A stretch of 45,967 nt of DNA from Lachnospiraceae bacterium (lineage in GTDB: Bacteria > Bacillota > Clostridia > Lachnospirales > Lachnospiraceae). Made by a program: the position numbers and the translations under genes. The notes under the pieces are model-generated. The model made no database searches. It was not told where the DNA came from and saw only the letters and a list, made by a program, of their open reading frames with translations. Each line of letters begins with the position of its first letter. The first letter of the stretch is position 1. The DNA is taken from positions 1-45,967 of the forward strand of contig JAQUWF010000015.1 in assembly GCA_028692975.1 (NCBI GenBank), in the 5' to 3' direction. Positions 8,330 through 17,039 of this stretch are shown in pieces.

Positions 8330-9849
8330 TATTTCGCCGCCTCCTCTTTTTTATCATAACCGCCTTTTTCCATGGCCAGCTGCAGGATGCCTTCCTGGGA
8401 AGCTTCGCCGCGGTCCAGACATCCGGTAATCTTGCCGCCGCACATAACATAGATGCGGTCACACATACCAAGGATCTCAGGCATTTCAGAAGAGATCATA
8501 ATGATTCCATAGCCCTGTTTTGCCAGTTCACCCATGATCGCATAAATCTCGGCTTTTGCGCCTACGTCCACGCCCTTGGTTGGCTCATCCATGATGATCA
8601 GTTTCATATTTTTCTGAGCCAGTGCTTTCGCAACGACTACTTTCTGCTGATTTCCTCCGGAAAGTGAAGTTGCCGGGTCGAATATGGTAACGGCCTTGGT
8701 ATCCACTTCTTCCAGATACTGCTTTGCGATCTCACGTTCTTTCTTTTCGTTGTTGAAGCCATTCTTAGCTGTCTCACTCTGAATCGGAAGGGTAACATTA
8801 CGCCCAAGCCCCCAGCTCATGATCAGCCCCTGTCTCTGCCTGTCCTCCGGAAGAAGGATAATACCTTCTTTGATGGCATCCAGCGGCTGTTTCACATGGA
8901 GTTCTTTTCCATCCAGAAATACCTTGCCGGAATCTGCTTTCGTGATACCGCAGACACTCTCGATGGTCTCGGTACGGCCTGCACCAACCAGGCCCGTCAT
9001 ACCCACGATCTCGCCTGCATGTACATTCAGGGATACGTTTTTGAAGAATCCTGTTCTGCTCAATCCTTCTATACGGAACATTTCTTTGCCGATCTTTACA
9101 TCCGGCTTCGGGAACATATCAGAAATCTCACGTCCAACCATAGCTTTGATCAGGTCGGCATTGGAAATCTCGTCTACGTTGTAGGTCCCAATATACTGGG
9201 AATCACGGAATACGGTCACGCGGCTTGCCAGACGGTACATATCTTCAAAACGATGGGAAATGAAGATAATAGAAACGCCCTCGTCCCGCAGTGCCTCCAC
9301 GATACGATATAAATTCTCGGATTCATTCTGTGTCAGGGAAGCAGTCGGCTCATCCAGAATAATGATCTTTGCATTGGTAGAAAGTGCTTTTGCGATCTCC
9401 ACCATCTGCTGCTGGGCTACGCTTAACGCCCCCATCTCTTCTGTTACTTTAAAGTCTGCATTCAGTCTGGCAAGTAATTTCTCCGCCTCCTGATTCATTG
9501 CTTTCCATTGGATCATGCCGTTTTTCATCTGTTCATGTCCCATAAAAATATTTTCTGTAACAGATAATTCCGGATATGAGGTGGGATGCTGGTAAACTGC
9601 TGCGATACCTGCTGCAGACGCATCTCTCGGTCCTTTAAAGTGTACTTCTTTGCCTTCCAGGAACATCTGTCCCTCTTCCGCTGCATGCACACCGGTAATA
9701 ACTTTAATAAAGGTAGATTTTCCGGCTCCGTTCTCGCCCATGAGCGCATGTACTTCTCCGGGTTTAAGTTGGAAATGTACATTATTCAGGGCTTTTACAC
9801 CAGGAAATATCTTTGTGATACCTTTTAATTCAAGAATATACTCAGACAC
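8329..9849 (-). CDS. CUT2 sugar ABC transporter ATPase (double ATP-binding cassette)
   Basis: A 506-residue protein with two fused cassettes, as in RbsA and RhaT. The first has Walker A GENGAGKST (residues 38-46), a degenerate signature LSVAQQQ and Walker B IIILDEP. The second has the usual altered Walker A (GLVGAGRTE), a canonical LSGGNQQK signature and Walker B IIMDEP. It is the first gene of the operon. The start ATG follows a GGAGAATTG ribosome binding site. The promoter region upstream is shared with the divergent response regulator. Confidence 0.9.
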   Translation of the reverse strand: MSEYILELKGITKIFPGVKALNNVHFQLKPGEVHALMGENGAGKSTFIKVITGVHAAEEGQMFLEGKEVHFKGPRDASAAGIAAVYQHPTSYPELSVTENIFMGHEQMKNGMIQWKAMNQEAEKLLARLNADFKVTEEMGALSVAQQQMVEIAKALSTNAKIIILDEPTASLTQNESENLYRIVEALRDEGVSIIFISHRFEDMYRLASRVTVFRDSQYIGTYNVDEISNADLIKAMVGREISDMFPKPDVKIGKEMFRIEGLSRTGFFKNVSLNVHAGEIVGMTGLVGAGRTETIESVCGITKADSGKVFLDGKELHVKQPLDAIKEGIILLPEDRQRQGLIMSWGLGRNVTLPIQSETAKNGFNNEKKEREIAKQYLEEVDTKAVTIFDPATSLSGGNQQKVVVAKALAQKNMKLIIMDEPTKGVDVGAKAEIYAIMGELAKQGYGIIMISSEMPEILGMCDRIYVMCGGKITGCLDRGEASQEGILQLAMEKGGYDKKEEAAK

Positions 9850-9883
9850 ATCAATTCTCCTTTCTCATTTACTTTACTCTGAG

Positions 9884-9940
9884 AGTTTACCATTTTGTGT
9901 ACTAACTGTGAACGGTAAAATTGTTTGATACAGGGTAAAA
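9884..9940 (-). promoter_or_regulatory. weak promoter of the transporter operon with direct-repeat activator sites
   Basis: Minus strand: TTCACA (9912-9907), 17 bp, TAAACT (9889-9884). Two copies of TTTTACC (9920-9914 and 9940-9934) lie 20 bp apart, and the nearer one almost touches the -35 box. A weak promoter with helically phased direct repeats against the -35 is what an AraC-type response regulator activates. The regulator encoded divergently is the likely binder (inference). Confidence 0.55.
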
Positions 9941-9950
9941 TATTTTCCAT

Positions 9951-10000
9951 TTGTGAAGAATTTATTAATATTGTGAACAATATGGAAGATATGGTATAAT
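9951..10000 (+). promoter_or_regulatory. promoter of the two-component system, with TTGTGAA direct repeats
   Basis: TTGTGA (9971-9976), 18 bp, TATAAT (9995-10000). TTGTGAA occurs at 9951 and again at 9971, 20 bp apart, with a related CTGTGAA at 9906. The downstream copy overlaps the -35 box. Confidence 0.6.
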
Positions 10001-10082
10001 GAGGTCATTTAAAGCGGTGTTTTTTAGTTTACTGAGCATGGCGGACTATAACAGACAAGTGTAATTTTGACAGGAGGTTCCT

Positions 10083-11636
10083 ATGATTTTATTAATAGCA
10101 GATGATGAAGAACTGACCAGAAATGGGCTTCGCACCGCAGTTGACTGGGAATCTTTACAGATTCATAAGGTCCTGTGCGCGGAGGATGGTATACAGGGAT
10201 TGGAGCTTGCGCGTGAACACCATCCGGATATCATCCTGACCGACGTGCGTATGCCGCGTATGGATGGCATCCACATGGTGGAGGAAATCCGTCAGTTTCT
10301 TCCGGATACCGGTGTTATTTTCATGAGCGGTTATTCTGATAAAGAATATTTAAAGGCTGCTATCAAATTCAAAGCCATTAATTATGTGGAAAAGCCTCTG
10401 AATCTTCTGGAAATCGAGGAGGCCGTATCCGAAGCAGTACAGAACATTTATTCCAAGCATCCGGCTCCTGTTTTGGAGCCTGTTTTTGCTCCTGACAATG
10501 CTATGCGTCTGGCCAGCATGCTGACACGTCCTCTGCCGGGTGGCGGCAGTATCGCTCCTGCTTTATACGGCGATATCACGCCCGCCATCGGTGAAGGAAG
10601 TTACATTACGACTATGATTATCAAGTTTATGACACCCATAAGCGAATCCGTTTCCTTACATGTTCCGGAGCTGATTCAGTTTCTGGATACGTATATCAAA
10701 CGTTTCCAACTGGCCGATCTGTTCACCATAAAGCACGACCTGCATCTGATCTGCCACCTGTACGGCGACACCCGGCCTTCCTATGAGACCATCGTCCGTA
10801 TCGAAAAGAAACTCCAGAGTTTCCTTGGCACCCGGCAGAATTACTTTATTGCCTGCGGCAAGACCGTCCATGGTATTCACCATGCCTACGAATCTTACTG
10901 TGCGGCTGTAGTACTCATACAGAGTAGTTTCTTTTATGATTATAATAGCATCTTAAGCCAGAATGAGGAACCGGATCCTGTGCCAGATATAGATAATCCT
11001 ACTACCGCCTTTTCAGATATCCTGCAGCAGAAGGATTCAGCCCTCACACAACAGTTTCTCGACCGGCTATACGACAGTTTCAAAAACATCAGCCGTTATC
11101 TGCCGAATCAGGTGAAGGATATTTATTACCGCCTGTTCCAGCTGCTGCAGAATACAGCCAAGCAGATGCAGCTAAAACTCATGCTTTCTGATACGGGTAC
11201 AGAAACAATCCTGGATTATATCGGCAGCACTAATACCCTGCTGGAGCTGCATCAGCTGCTGACAGAAAAGACTGCCTTATTCTTCCAGTCCATGGAGGAG
11301 TATGTGCCTGAAAATACCACGATTTATGCAATCAAAAGCTATATCGGAGAAAATTACGACAAAGAATCGCTGTCCGTCAAGGACATCAGCGAACATGTCT
11401 ACCTTTCAACCTCCTACGTATGCACCCTGTTTAAAAACGAAACCGGACAAACCCTGAACCAATACCTGACTGAATTCCGCATGGAGCGGGCCAAACAGCT
11501 TTTATCCGATCCCAGATACAAGATTTCTGATATTTCCTCCAAGGTAGGCTATGCCGATGGAAATTATTTCGGAAAAAGTTTCAAAAAGGCGGTGGGACTG
11601 TCACCTTCTGAATTCAGAGAAAAGATGCTGCCATGA
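10083..11636 (+). CDS. YesN-type response regulator with AraC output domain
   Basis: A 517-residue regulator. Residues 1-115 are a receiver domain with the acidic pocket (Asp7-Asp8), the phosphorylated Asp54 in LTDVRMP, and Lys104 in VEKP. The middle is a less conserved domain. The last 100 residues are an AraC double helix-turn-helix (GYADGNYFGKSFKKAVGLSPSEFR). AGGAGG precedes the ATG by 5 bases. It overlaps the kinase gene by 4 bp and is divergent from the sugar transporter, its probable target (context). Confidence 0.92.
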   Translation: MILLIADDEELTRNGLRTAVDWESLQIHKVLCAEDGIQGLELAREHHPDIILTDVRMPRMDGIHMVEEIRQFLPDTGVIFMSGYSDKEYLKAAIKFKAINYVEKPLNLLEIEEAVSEAVQNIYSKHPAPVLEPVFAPDNAMRLASMLTRPLPGGGSIAPALYGDITPAIGEGSYITTMIIKFMTPISESVSLHVPELIQFLDTYIKRFQLADLFTIKHDLHLICHLYGDTRPSYETIVRIEKKLQSFLGTRQNYFIACGKTVHGIHHAYESYCAAVVLIQSSFFYDYNSILSQNEEPDPVPDIDNPTTAFSDILQQKDSALTQQFLDRLYDSFKNISRYLPNQVKDIYYRLFQLLQNTAKQMQLKLMLSDTGTETILDYIGSTNTLLELHQLLTEKTALFFQSMEEYVPENTTIYAIKSYIGENYDKESLSVKDISEHVYLSTSYVCTLFKNETGQTLNQYLTEFRMERAKQLLSDPRYKISDISSKVGYADGNYFGKSFKKAVGLSPSEFREKMLP

Positions 11637-13456
11637 TAAAAAATCTCTTTAACAATGCAAATATTCGAAGCAAATTACTGGCCTCCCATTTGATTCTTAT
11701 TGCCATACCGACCATCATGGTCACGCTATTCTTCTACTACGAGATCTATGGGCTTGTGGTAAACGATACCATCCGTCAGGAACAGGCGCTTTCCAAGCAG
11801 ACCTCCATGACCATGGATACCACACTGGAACAAATTGGCAAGGTGTCTGCATCGGTGAGAAGCAACCGTTTCCTGACAAAAATACTGCAGCCAGCCTCCA
11901 CGGAAAGTAATGACTTTGTTAATTCCAAAGACGAGCAGGCGACCTTTTATACCACTTTAAAGTCACAGATAGACGGAGAACTGGTGACGGATATCAAGAT
12001 ATATACGGATCTGGTGGATGATTCCCTCTATAATAATCCTTATACGAATAACGTATTTGAGCCATTGTCCGATACGCAGGGTTCTTACTGGAGTGGTATC
12101 TTTTCCGGTTCCAGCCGGTATGCGCTCTATTGCCCATCCTTTTATCTGTCCACTTATGAGATTGATCATTATGGGTCACTTGCGTATATCGAACGGATTA
12201 CCACTTATGAGAACGGCAAGCTGCGGCCCCTGGCCTATATTGCTGTATACTTCTCCAAGGATACGCTGGAATCTACGCTGAATCGGGACATTTCCACAAC
12301 AGACAGTGTTTATTATATTTTGAATGAGCGGGAAAATATGGTTGCTGCTTCTGATTATGCTCTGGCAGGTACTTATATGATGTCTTATGATACCATTGTG
12401 GATACCGCGGCGACTTCTACTGGTTTTACCACCAAGAATGTGGTGAATCAGGATGTTTATGCCGGCTGCTATAACATAACGGGCACGGACTGGTACATGG
12501 TCTCTATCCTGCCTGCCGCCCCTATTGTTGCCAAGGGAAACAACATTATCAATACGTTTATTGTCTTCTATATTATACTGCTCATCATCGCATTTATCCT
12601 TGCCTACTGTATTTCACATTCATTCACCAAGCGCCTGGAGGATGTAAGTTATCAGATGCGCCTGGTGCGCAAACAGAAACCGGTGCGTATGCCGGATCCG
12701 AAGATACACGATGAGATTGGCGATCTGGTGGACACCTATAATTACATGACCGATGAGATGAATCTGCTCATGGATCATCAGGCCAGAGCCGCGGAGGACC
12801 TTCGTATCTCTGAACTGCGTGCTCTGCAGGCTCAGATCAATCCTCATTTTCTATACAACACTATGGAGATGATCAACTGGCTCTCCCAGACAGGGAAGCG
12901 AAAAGAAGTGACAGCGGCCATACAGGCGCTTTCCAGATTTTACAAGCTGACACTAAGCAAAAAGGATATCCTGACTACCGTTGTCGAGGAGGCAGAACAT
13001 GCAGAACTCTATATCCAGCTGCAAAACATGCGTTTCCAGGATAAGATACATTTTGTGGTTGATATACCGGACGAGTTACTCTCCGAACACATGCCAAAGC
13101 TGACCTTCCAGCCCGTGGTAGAAAATTCTATCCAGCACGGTATTCTGGAAAAAGAATCTAAGGAAGGAACTATCGTATTGACTGGATGGCATGAGGGAAA
13201 AGATGCGGTCTTTTTGATTTCCGATGATGGGGTCGGCATAGCACCGGATCGTATTCAAACTATCTTAAGCGGCATAGGCGAGAGCAAAAAGGGCAGCAAC
13301 ATCGGCGTGTACAATACCCACCGCCGCCTGCAGATCCTGTACGGACCTGACTACGGACTCTCCTACTCCAGCACCCCCGGTCAGGGGACTGAAGTGATGA
13401 TCCGTATACGACTCCATGCAGATACGGAGTCTCCAGAACTCCCTTCACAAGAATGA
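11633..13456 (+). CDS. YesM-type sensor histidine kinase
   Basis: A 607-residue membrane kinase. Transmembrane helices lie at about residues 15-37 and 304-326 and enclose an extracellular sensor domain of some 260 residues. A HAMP segment follows, then the His_kinase domain with the phospho-accepting His405 in QINPHFLYNT, then a HATPase with VVENSIQHG (N box) and DDGVGI. It starts inside the last codons of the response regulator (ATGA overlap). No binding protein is encoded with this system, so its sensor domain may bind the ligand itself or a transporter component. Confidence 0.92.
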   Translation: MIKNLFNNANIRSKLLASHLILIAIPTIMVTLFFYYEIYGLVVNDTIRQEQALSKQTSMTMDTTLEQIGKVSASVRSNRFLTKILQPASTESNDFVNSKDEQATFYTTLKSQIDGELVTDIKIYTDLVDDSLYNNPYTNNVFEPLSDTQGSYWSGIFSGSSRYALYCPSFYLSTYEIDHYGSLAYIERITTYENGKLRPLAYIAVYFSKDTLESTLNRDISTTDSVYYILNERENMVAASDYALAGTYMMSYDTIVDTAATSTGFTTKNVVNQDVYAGCYNITGTDWYMVSILPAAPIVAKGNNIINTFIVFYIILLIIAFILAYCISHSFTKRLEDVSYQMRLVRKQKPVRMPDPKIHDEIGDLVDTYNYMTDEMNLLMDHQARAAEDLRISELRALQAQINPHFLYNTMEMINWLSQTGKRKEVTAAIQALSRFYKLTLSKKDILTTVVEEAEHAELYIQLQNMRFQDKIHFVVDIPDELLSEHMPKLTFQPVVENSIQHGILEKESKEGTIVLTGWHEGKDAVFLISDDGVGIAPDRIQTILSGIGESKKGSNIGVYNTHRRLQILYGPDYGLSYSSTPGQGTEVMIRIRLHADTESPELPSQE

Positions 13457-13462
13457 TTCCTA

Positions 13463-13506
13463 AAAAATCCCTGCTCTGTAATTTTCATGTACAGAGCAGG
13501 GATTTT
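13463..13506. terminator. bidirectional terminator between convergent genes
   Basis: AAAAATCCCTGCTCTGTA and TACAGAGCAGGGATTTTT form an 18-bp perfect stem, with A runs and T runs on both sides. It serves both the kinase gene (plus) and the MOSC gene (minus). Confidence 0.93.
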
Positions 13507-13511
13507 TCCTG

Positions 13512-13949
13512 TTATTTTTCACTTATAATTTCCATCTGATCTCCGGTCCTGATCTCTCCGCCTTTTAATACCACGGTAAATACCCCTTCTCTTGGCATGA
13601 TACAGTCGCCCATCTTCTGGAATATCTCACAGCCATGATGACACTGCTTCCCGATCTGGGTCAGTTCCAGTTCCACATCTCCACACCGGAATCTTGTGCC
13701 TATAGGCAGCGTTTTAAAATCAAATCCCTCCACGACCAGATTCTCACCGAAAGCCCCAAATGCTACATCTGCACCGCGTTTTCGGAACACTTCAATCTGT
13801 TCATAAGACAAAAGACTCACCTGGCGGTGCCATTTGCCTGCATGGGCATCCCCCTCTATACCGTAATCTTCTATAAACAATGCCCGCTGCACATCCGTTT
13901 TCTGCGTTCCTTTTGCCGGACTGGTACAGACTGCCATGATTCTTCCCAT
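13512..13949 (-). CDS. MOSC-domain protein
   Basis: About 145 residues forming a single small MOSC beta-barrel. MOSC domains occur in molybdenum cofactor sulfurases and related proteins. The conserved cysteine region KQCHHGC lies near residue 105, and the GAFGENLVVEG segment is typical. I choose ATG 13949 as start because AGGAGG stands 6 bases upstream. A GTG two codons earlier overlaps the moaA stop but has no usable spacing. It follows moaA directly, so a role in handling the cofactor or its sulfur is plausible, though the substrate is unknown. Confidence 0.85.
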   Translation of the reverse strand: MGRIMAVCTSPAKGTQKTDVQRALFIEDYGIEGDAHAGKWHRQVSLLSYEQIEVFRKRGADVAFGAFGENLVVEGFDFKTLPIGTRFRCGDVELELTQIGKQCHHGCEIFQKMGDCIMPREGVFTVVLKGGEIRTGDQMEIISEK

Positions 13950-13951
13950 TT

Positions 13952-14935
13952 TCACCCTCCTATTCGGGACATCTCTTTCTGTTCGAAACCTGGTTCCTCT
14001 TTTTCGTTAAAATGATGACTCTTCGGTTTCTTATATATAGTTTCTTCTATGCTTTTTTTCAGAATCTCATCCGAAGCATTCCCCCGCAGCAGATCCCGTA
14101 CCTGAAGTCCTCCTGCATATTGCAGGCAGGGTTTTAATTCCCCTTCGGACGTGAGTCTCACGCGATTGCAGCCGGAACAGAATTTGTGGCTGATGGCACT
14201 GATAAAGCCAACCTTTCCCACGAATCCAGGGAATTGTACGTAAGTGCTGGGACCATTACCAAAACTACCATCTGCCATCTCCGCTGCCCCATATGCCTTC
14301 TGCAGGGCGGCAAAGATCATCTCCTGCTTTTCTCCAGGGTACGCTCTGCCCAGACCGATGGGCATCATCTCGATAAAGCGCACATCCAATGGCTTTTCCT
14401 CTGCCATACCGGCTAAATCCACCCACTGGTCATCATTTATTCCGGCCAGGGGTACACAGTTGATTTTCATGCGTATGTTTGGATAGCGGAGACCTTCCTC
14501 AATACCCTCCAGAGCATGTGACAGCCCGCTTCGTCTTGTTATATCTGCAAACTGCTGCTCCTTTCGTGTATCGAGACTCACATTGATGCCCTGAATACCG
14601 GCCGCATAAAGCTGCGGCAGCTGTTCCTTCAAAAGTATTCCGTTAGTCGTCATGGTCACGCTTGTGATACCCGGTATGTCCCGGATTCCCCGAATTAACT
14701 GTGTCAGTCCCCTGCGCACAAGCGGTTCTCCACCTGTCAATTTGACTTTATGGATACCAAGCGAGACAAATATACGGCAGAGGCGAAGGATTTCATCAAA
14801 GGTAAGGATCTCATCATGGTCAACCGGCTGTATGCCTTCCTCCGGCATACAATAAACACACCGCAGATTACAACGGTCTGTCACTGATATTCGTATGTAA
14901 TCTATGGTCCTTCCATATTGATCCTGCATCCTCAT
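13952..14935 (-). CDS. moaA: GTP 3',8-cyclase (molybdenum cofactor biosynthesis)
   Basis: A 327-residue radical SAM enzyme that starts molybdopterin synthesis by rearranging GTP to 3',8-cyclo-GTP. The N-terminal cluster motif is Cys22-x3-Cys26-x2-Cys29 (CNLRCVYC). A second cluster is bound by the C-terminal CSGCNRVR...C pattern. The protein ends in Gly-Gly, as functional MoaA proteins do. It lies 7 bp downstream of the mogA/moaB-type gene. The remaining pathway genes (moaC, moaD, moaE, moeA) are not in the window. Confidence 0.96.
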   Translation of the reverse strand: MRMQDQYGRTIDYIRISVTDRCNLRCVYCMPEEGIQPVDHDEILTFDEILRLCRIFVSLGIHKVKLTGGEPLVRRGLTQLIRGIRDIPGITSVTMTTNGILLKEQLPQLYAAGIQGINVSLDTRKEQQFADITRRSGLSHALEGIEEGLRYPNIRMKINCVPLAGINDDQWVDLAGMAEEKPLDVRFIEMMPIGLGRAYPGEKQEMIFAALQKAYGAAEMADGSFGNGPSTYVQFPGFVGKVGFISAISHKFCSGCNRVRLTSEGELKPCLQYAGGLQVRDLLRGNASDEILKKSIEETIYKKPKSHHFNEKEEPGFEQKEMSRIGG

Positions 14936-14942
14936 CCTCCAA

Positions 14943-15452
14943 TTATTTTTCTATGGGTTTTTCCGCACAGTTTGCGGTAATGCCATTTAATATTTCCAGT
15001 CCATGGGGCAGTGCCGGAAGAACACATTCCAGATTCTCCCGCACCGCCTTTGGACTGCCCGGAAGATTCACGATCAGCGTCTGATTGCGGATCACCGATG
15101 CGCCACGGCTTAACATGGCCTTCGGCGTAATCTTCAGGGAGTAATACCGCATGGCTTCCGCGATACCCGGTGCATTTCTCGTAGCCACCGCCATGGTTGC
15201 CTCCGGTGTACAGTCCCGCCGGGCGAATCCTGTGCCTCCTGTGGTCAAAATCAGATCCATTTTTTGTGTATCTGCCAATCGTATCAGGCACTCTTCAATC
15301 TGCATTTGATCATCAGGAAGCAAAATTTCCTCTGCCACCTCATAGCTGCCATCTTTCATCAATATTTCTTTGATCAGCGGCCCGCTCTTATCTTCTCTGT
15401 CTCCCGCGTATCCGCTGTCACTTAAGGTAACGATTGCTGTCTTCCAGTTCAT
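14943..15452 (-). CDS. MogA/MoaB-family molybdopterin adenylyltransferase
   Basis: A 169-residue single-domain protein. It has the MoCF-binding motifs TTGGTGFARRD (about residues 90-100) and NLPGSPKAV near residue 138. MogA adenylylates molybdopterin before metal insertion. In some bacteria the MoaB paralogue does this and in others it is inactive, so I do not assign a symbol. It is first in the operon, 15 bp upstream of moaA's frame, with its own sigma-A promoter. Confidence 0.88.
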   Translation of the reverse strand: MNWKTAIVTLSDSGYAGDREDKSGPLIKEILMKDGSYEVAEEILLPDDQMQIEECLIRLADTQKMDLILTTGGTGFARRDCTPEATMAVATRNAPGIAEAMRYYSLKITPKAMLSRGASVIRNQTLIVNLPGSPKAVRENLECVLPALPHGLEILNGITANCAEKPIEK

Positions 15453-15515
15453 GGCACGGCCTCTCTTTCCCGGTTCTCAGACCGAGTACTTTTTTCAAAT
15501 AACTCCATTAGTTCT

Positions 15516-15544
15516 ATTATAGATGTTTTCTGCCTCTTTTACAA
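15516..15544 (-). promoter_or_regulatory. promoter of the molybdenum cofactor operon
   Basis: Minus strand: TTGTAA (15544-15539), 17 bp, TATAAT (15521-15516). The leader of about 55 bases holds one small hairpin (CTCGGT with ACCGGG) and is far too short for a Moco-type riboswitch. Confidence 0.65.
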
Positions 15545-15551
15545 GACAAAA

Positions 15552-15577
15552 GGAGCCCGCTACGAAAAGCAGGCTCC
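15552..15577 (-). terminator. terminator after the sugar isomerase
   Basis: GGAGCCTGCT and AGCGGGCTCC (minus strand) form a stem with one G-U pair, followed by TTTTGT, about 25 bp after the isomerase stop. Confidence 0.85.
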
Positions 15578-15602
15578 CTGATAAATCCTATATACATTTA
15601 CA

Positions 15603-17021
15603 CTATCTTGTTACAATATCTACTGGTACATTAAAGATCTTTGCAACTTTAAGGATAGTATCAATATGTCTTCCTGTAGCTGCCGCAAAATGATGTGTCG
15701 GGCCAGCCTCGCTCCAGCGGTTGACAAATTCTCTTGCTCCGCAGGTGAAACGTGTTCTCATGTTGGTATCACCGAAAGAAAGGATCTTGCCTTCTTCATT
15801 TACACCCTCAGCAACGATGAACTTGAAGTGTCCGTCGCCATCCTGTGTTATCGCAAGGTAAGTCACCGGTCCAAGGTATGGATAGAACTGAGTCAGATAT
15901 CCGCCGCCGCTCTTTCCGTGGAATACTTCTACGATCTTCATGGTTGGTTTCTTGTCTGAAATATCTGCATCACCGGAACCACTGTGACCGATGATAGCAA
16001 TATCATCATTAAAATCAATGGAATACATCTCAGCAAGCTGCCCTGTTCCGGAGATAGTCTTTAAGATACTCATTGCCATAGCAACTTTCATATCTCCCTC
16101 TACAGCGCAGGCTACGCCCTGTTTAATCAGCATAGAGAATGCAGGAATCAGCATACTGTCAAGGACTCCGGCAGCACCCTTTGCAAAGCCGTCATAGTGT
16201 GATGCGATCAGGCCTAATTTCTCCTCTTTACACCACTGCTCAAAAGCAACCACATATTTAGCCATATCCCAGACTTTTTCGATAGTTCCGCCGCCTTCGA
16301 TCTCGAAGGTATCCAGAATATCCTGTGCTTTGGCGCGAATAGCATCCTCATCGGTAATACCGTCTGCGATCACCCACATTTTTTCCCAATCGAACTGTTT
16401 TGTATATAAGTTCATTCTTCTATAAAGATTTGACTCATCAATATAGAGGTCCATCATGCCAGGATAAGGTCTTCCGATCTGTGCGATGTTAGTGTCACGG
16501 AATCTTCTTCTGGTCTGTGCCGCACGGCACCAGCCTTCGATTTCTTTCTGAACACCAGGATCTCCGCCTTCCACAACGCCTGTGATAACAGCGTGTCTCT
16601 TGCCGTATCTTTCCAGATCCGCTACCATCTCACCAACAGCTCCGCAGGCATAGCCTTCTCCCAGCCAGGATGCGATATCCGTGTGATCGTAATCCAGAGC
16701 TTTTAGTTTCTGCACATTTACAAGTACTACCGGTACATCCAGATCTTTCACTGCCGGAAGCATATTGTAAGAGGTTGCATAGGTCAAAAGCTGCATAAAT
16801 ACCAGGTCGACATCTGCAGCGCGGAATAAATCCCCGGCAGCCTGTGACTGTTCTTTTGTGGTTACGATACCGCCATCAATGATCTCTACTGTTTCCGGAA
16901 GCGTTTTTTTGAACGCGTCATACTGGCCCTCAAACTCAGGCACCAGCGATGGAAACTGTGGAAGATACGCACCTAATGCGATGGAAAAAACACCTACTTT
17001 TGCTTTTGTATCAACTAACAT
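15603..17021 (-). CDS. L-arabinose/L-fucose isomerase-family sugar isomerase
   Basis: A 472-residue protein of the AraA/FucI fold class, not of the RhaA (xylose isomerase-like TIM barrel) class. The metal ligands of AraA have counterparts at matching spacing: Glu308 (VEGD), Glu331 (LAEMY), His346 (IIGHSG) and His443/His444 (GPTHHF). It should convert an aldose to its ketose. It lies 18 bp after rhamnulokinase, so L-rhamnose or a similar 6-deoxyhexose is the likely substrate by context, but fucose or arabinose cannot be excluded. GGAGGT stands 6 bases before the ATG. Confidence 0.8.
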   Translation of the reverse strand: MLVDTKAKVGVFSIALGAYLPQFPSLVPEFEGQYDAFKKTLPETVEIIDGGIVTTKEQSQAAGDLFRAADVDLVFMQLLTYATSYNMLPAVKDLDVPVVLVNVQKLKALDYDHTDIASWLGEGYACGAVGEMVADLERYGKRHAVITGVVEGGDPGVQKEIEGWCRAAQTRRRFRDTNIAQIGRPYPGMMDLYIDESNLYRRMNLYTKQFDWEKMWVIADGITDEDAIRAKAQDILDTFEIEGGGTIEKVWDMAKYVVAFEQWCKEEKLGLIASHYDGFAKGAAGVLDSMLIPAFSMLIKQGVACAVEGDMKVAMAMSILKTISGTGQLAEMYSIDFNDDIAIIGHSGSGDADISDKKPTMKIVEVFHGKSGGGYLTQFYPYLGPVTYLAITQDGDGHFKFIVAEGVNEEGKILSFGDTNMRTRFTCGAREFVNRWSEAGPTHHFAAATGRHIDTILKVAKIFNVPVDIVTR

Positions 17022-17039
17022 GATCTTACCTCCTATAGG

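Noticed and set aside
15453..15515. Molybdenum cofactor riboswitch before mogA/moaB
   Set aside because: The leader is only about 55 bases with one short hairpin, too small for that class.
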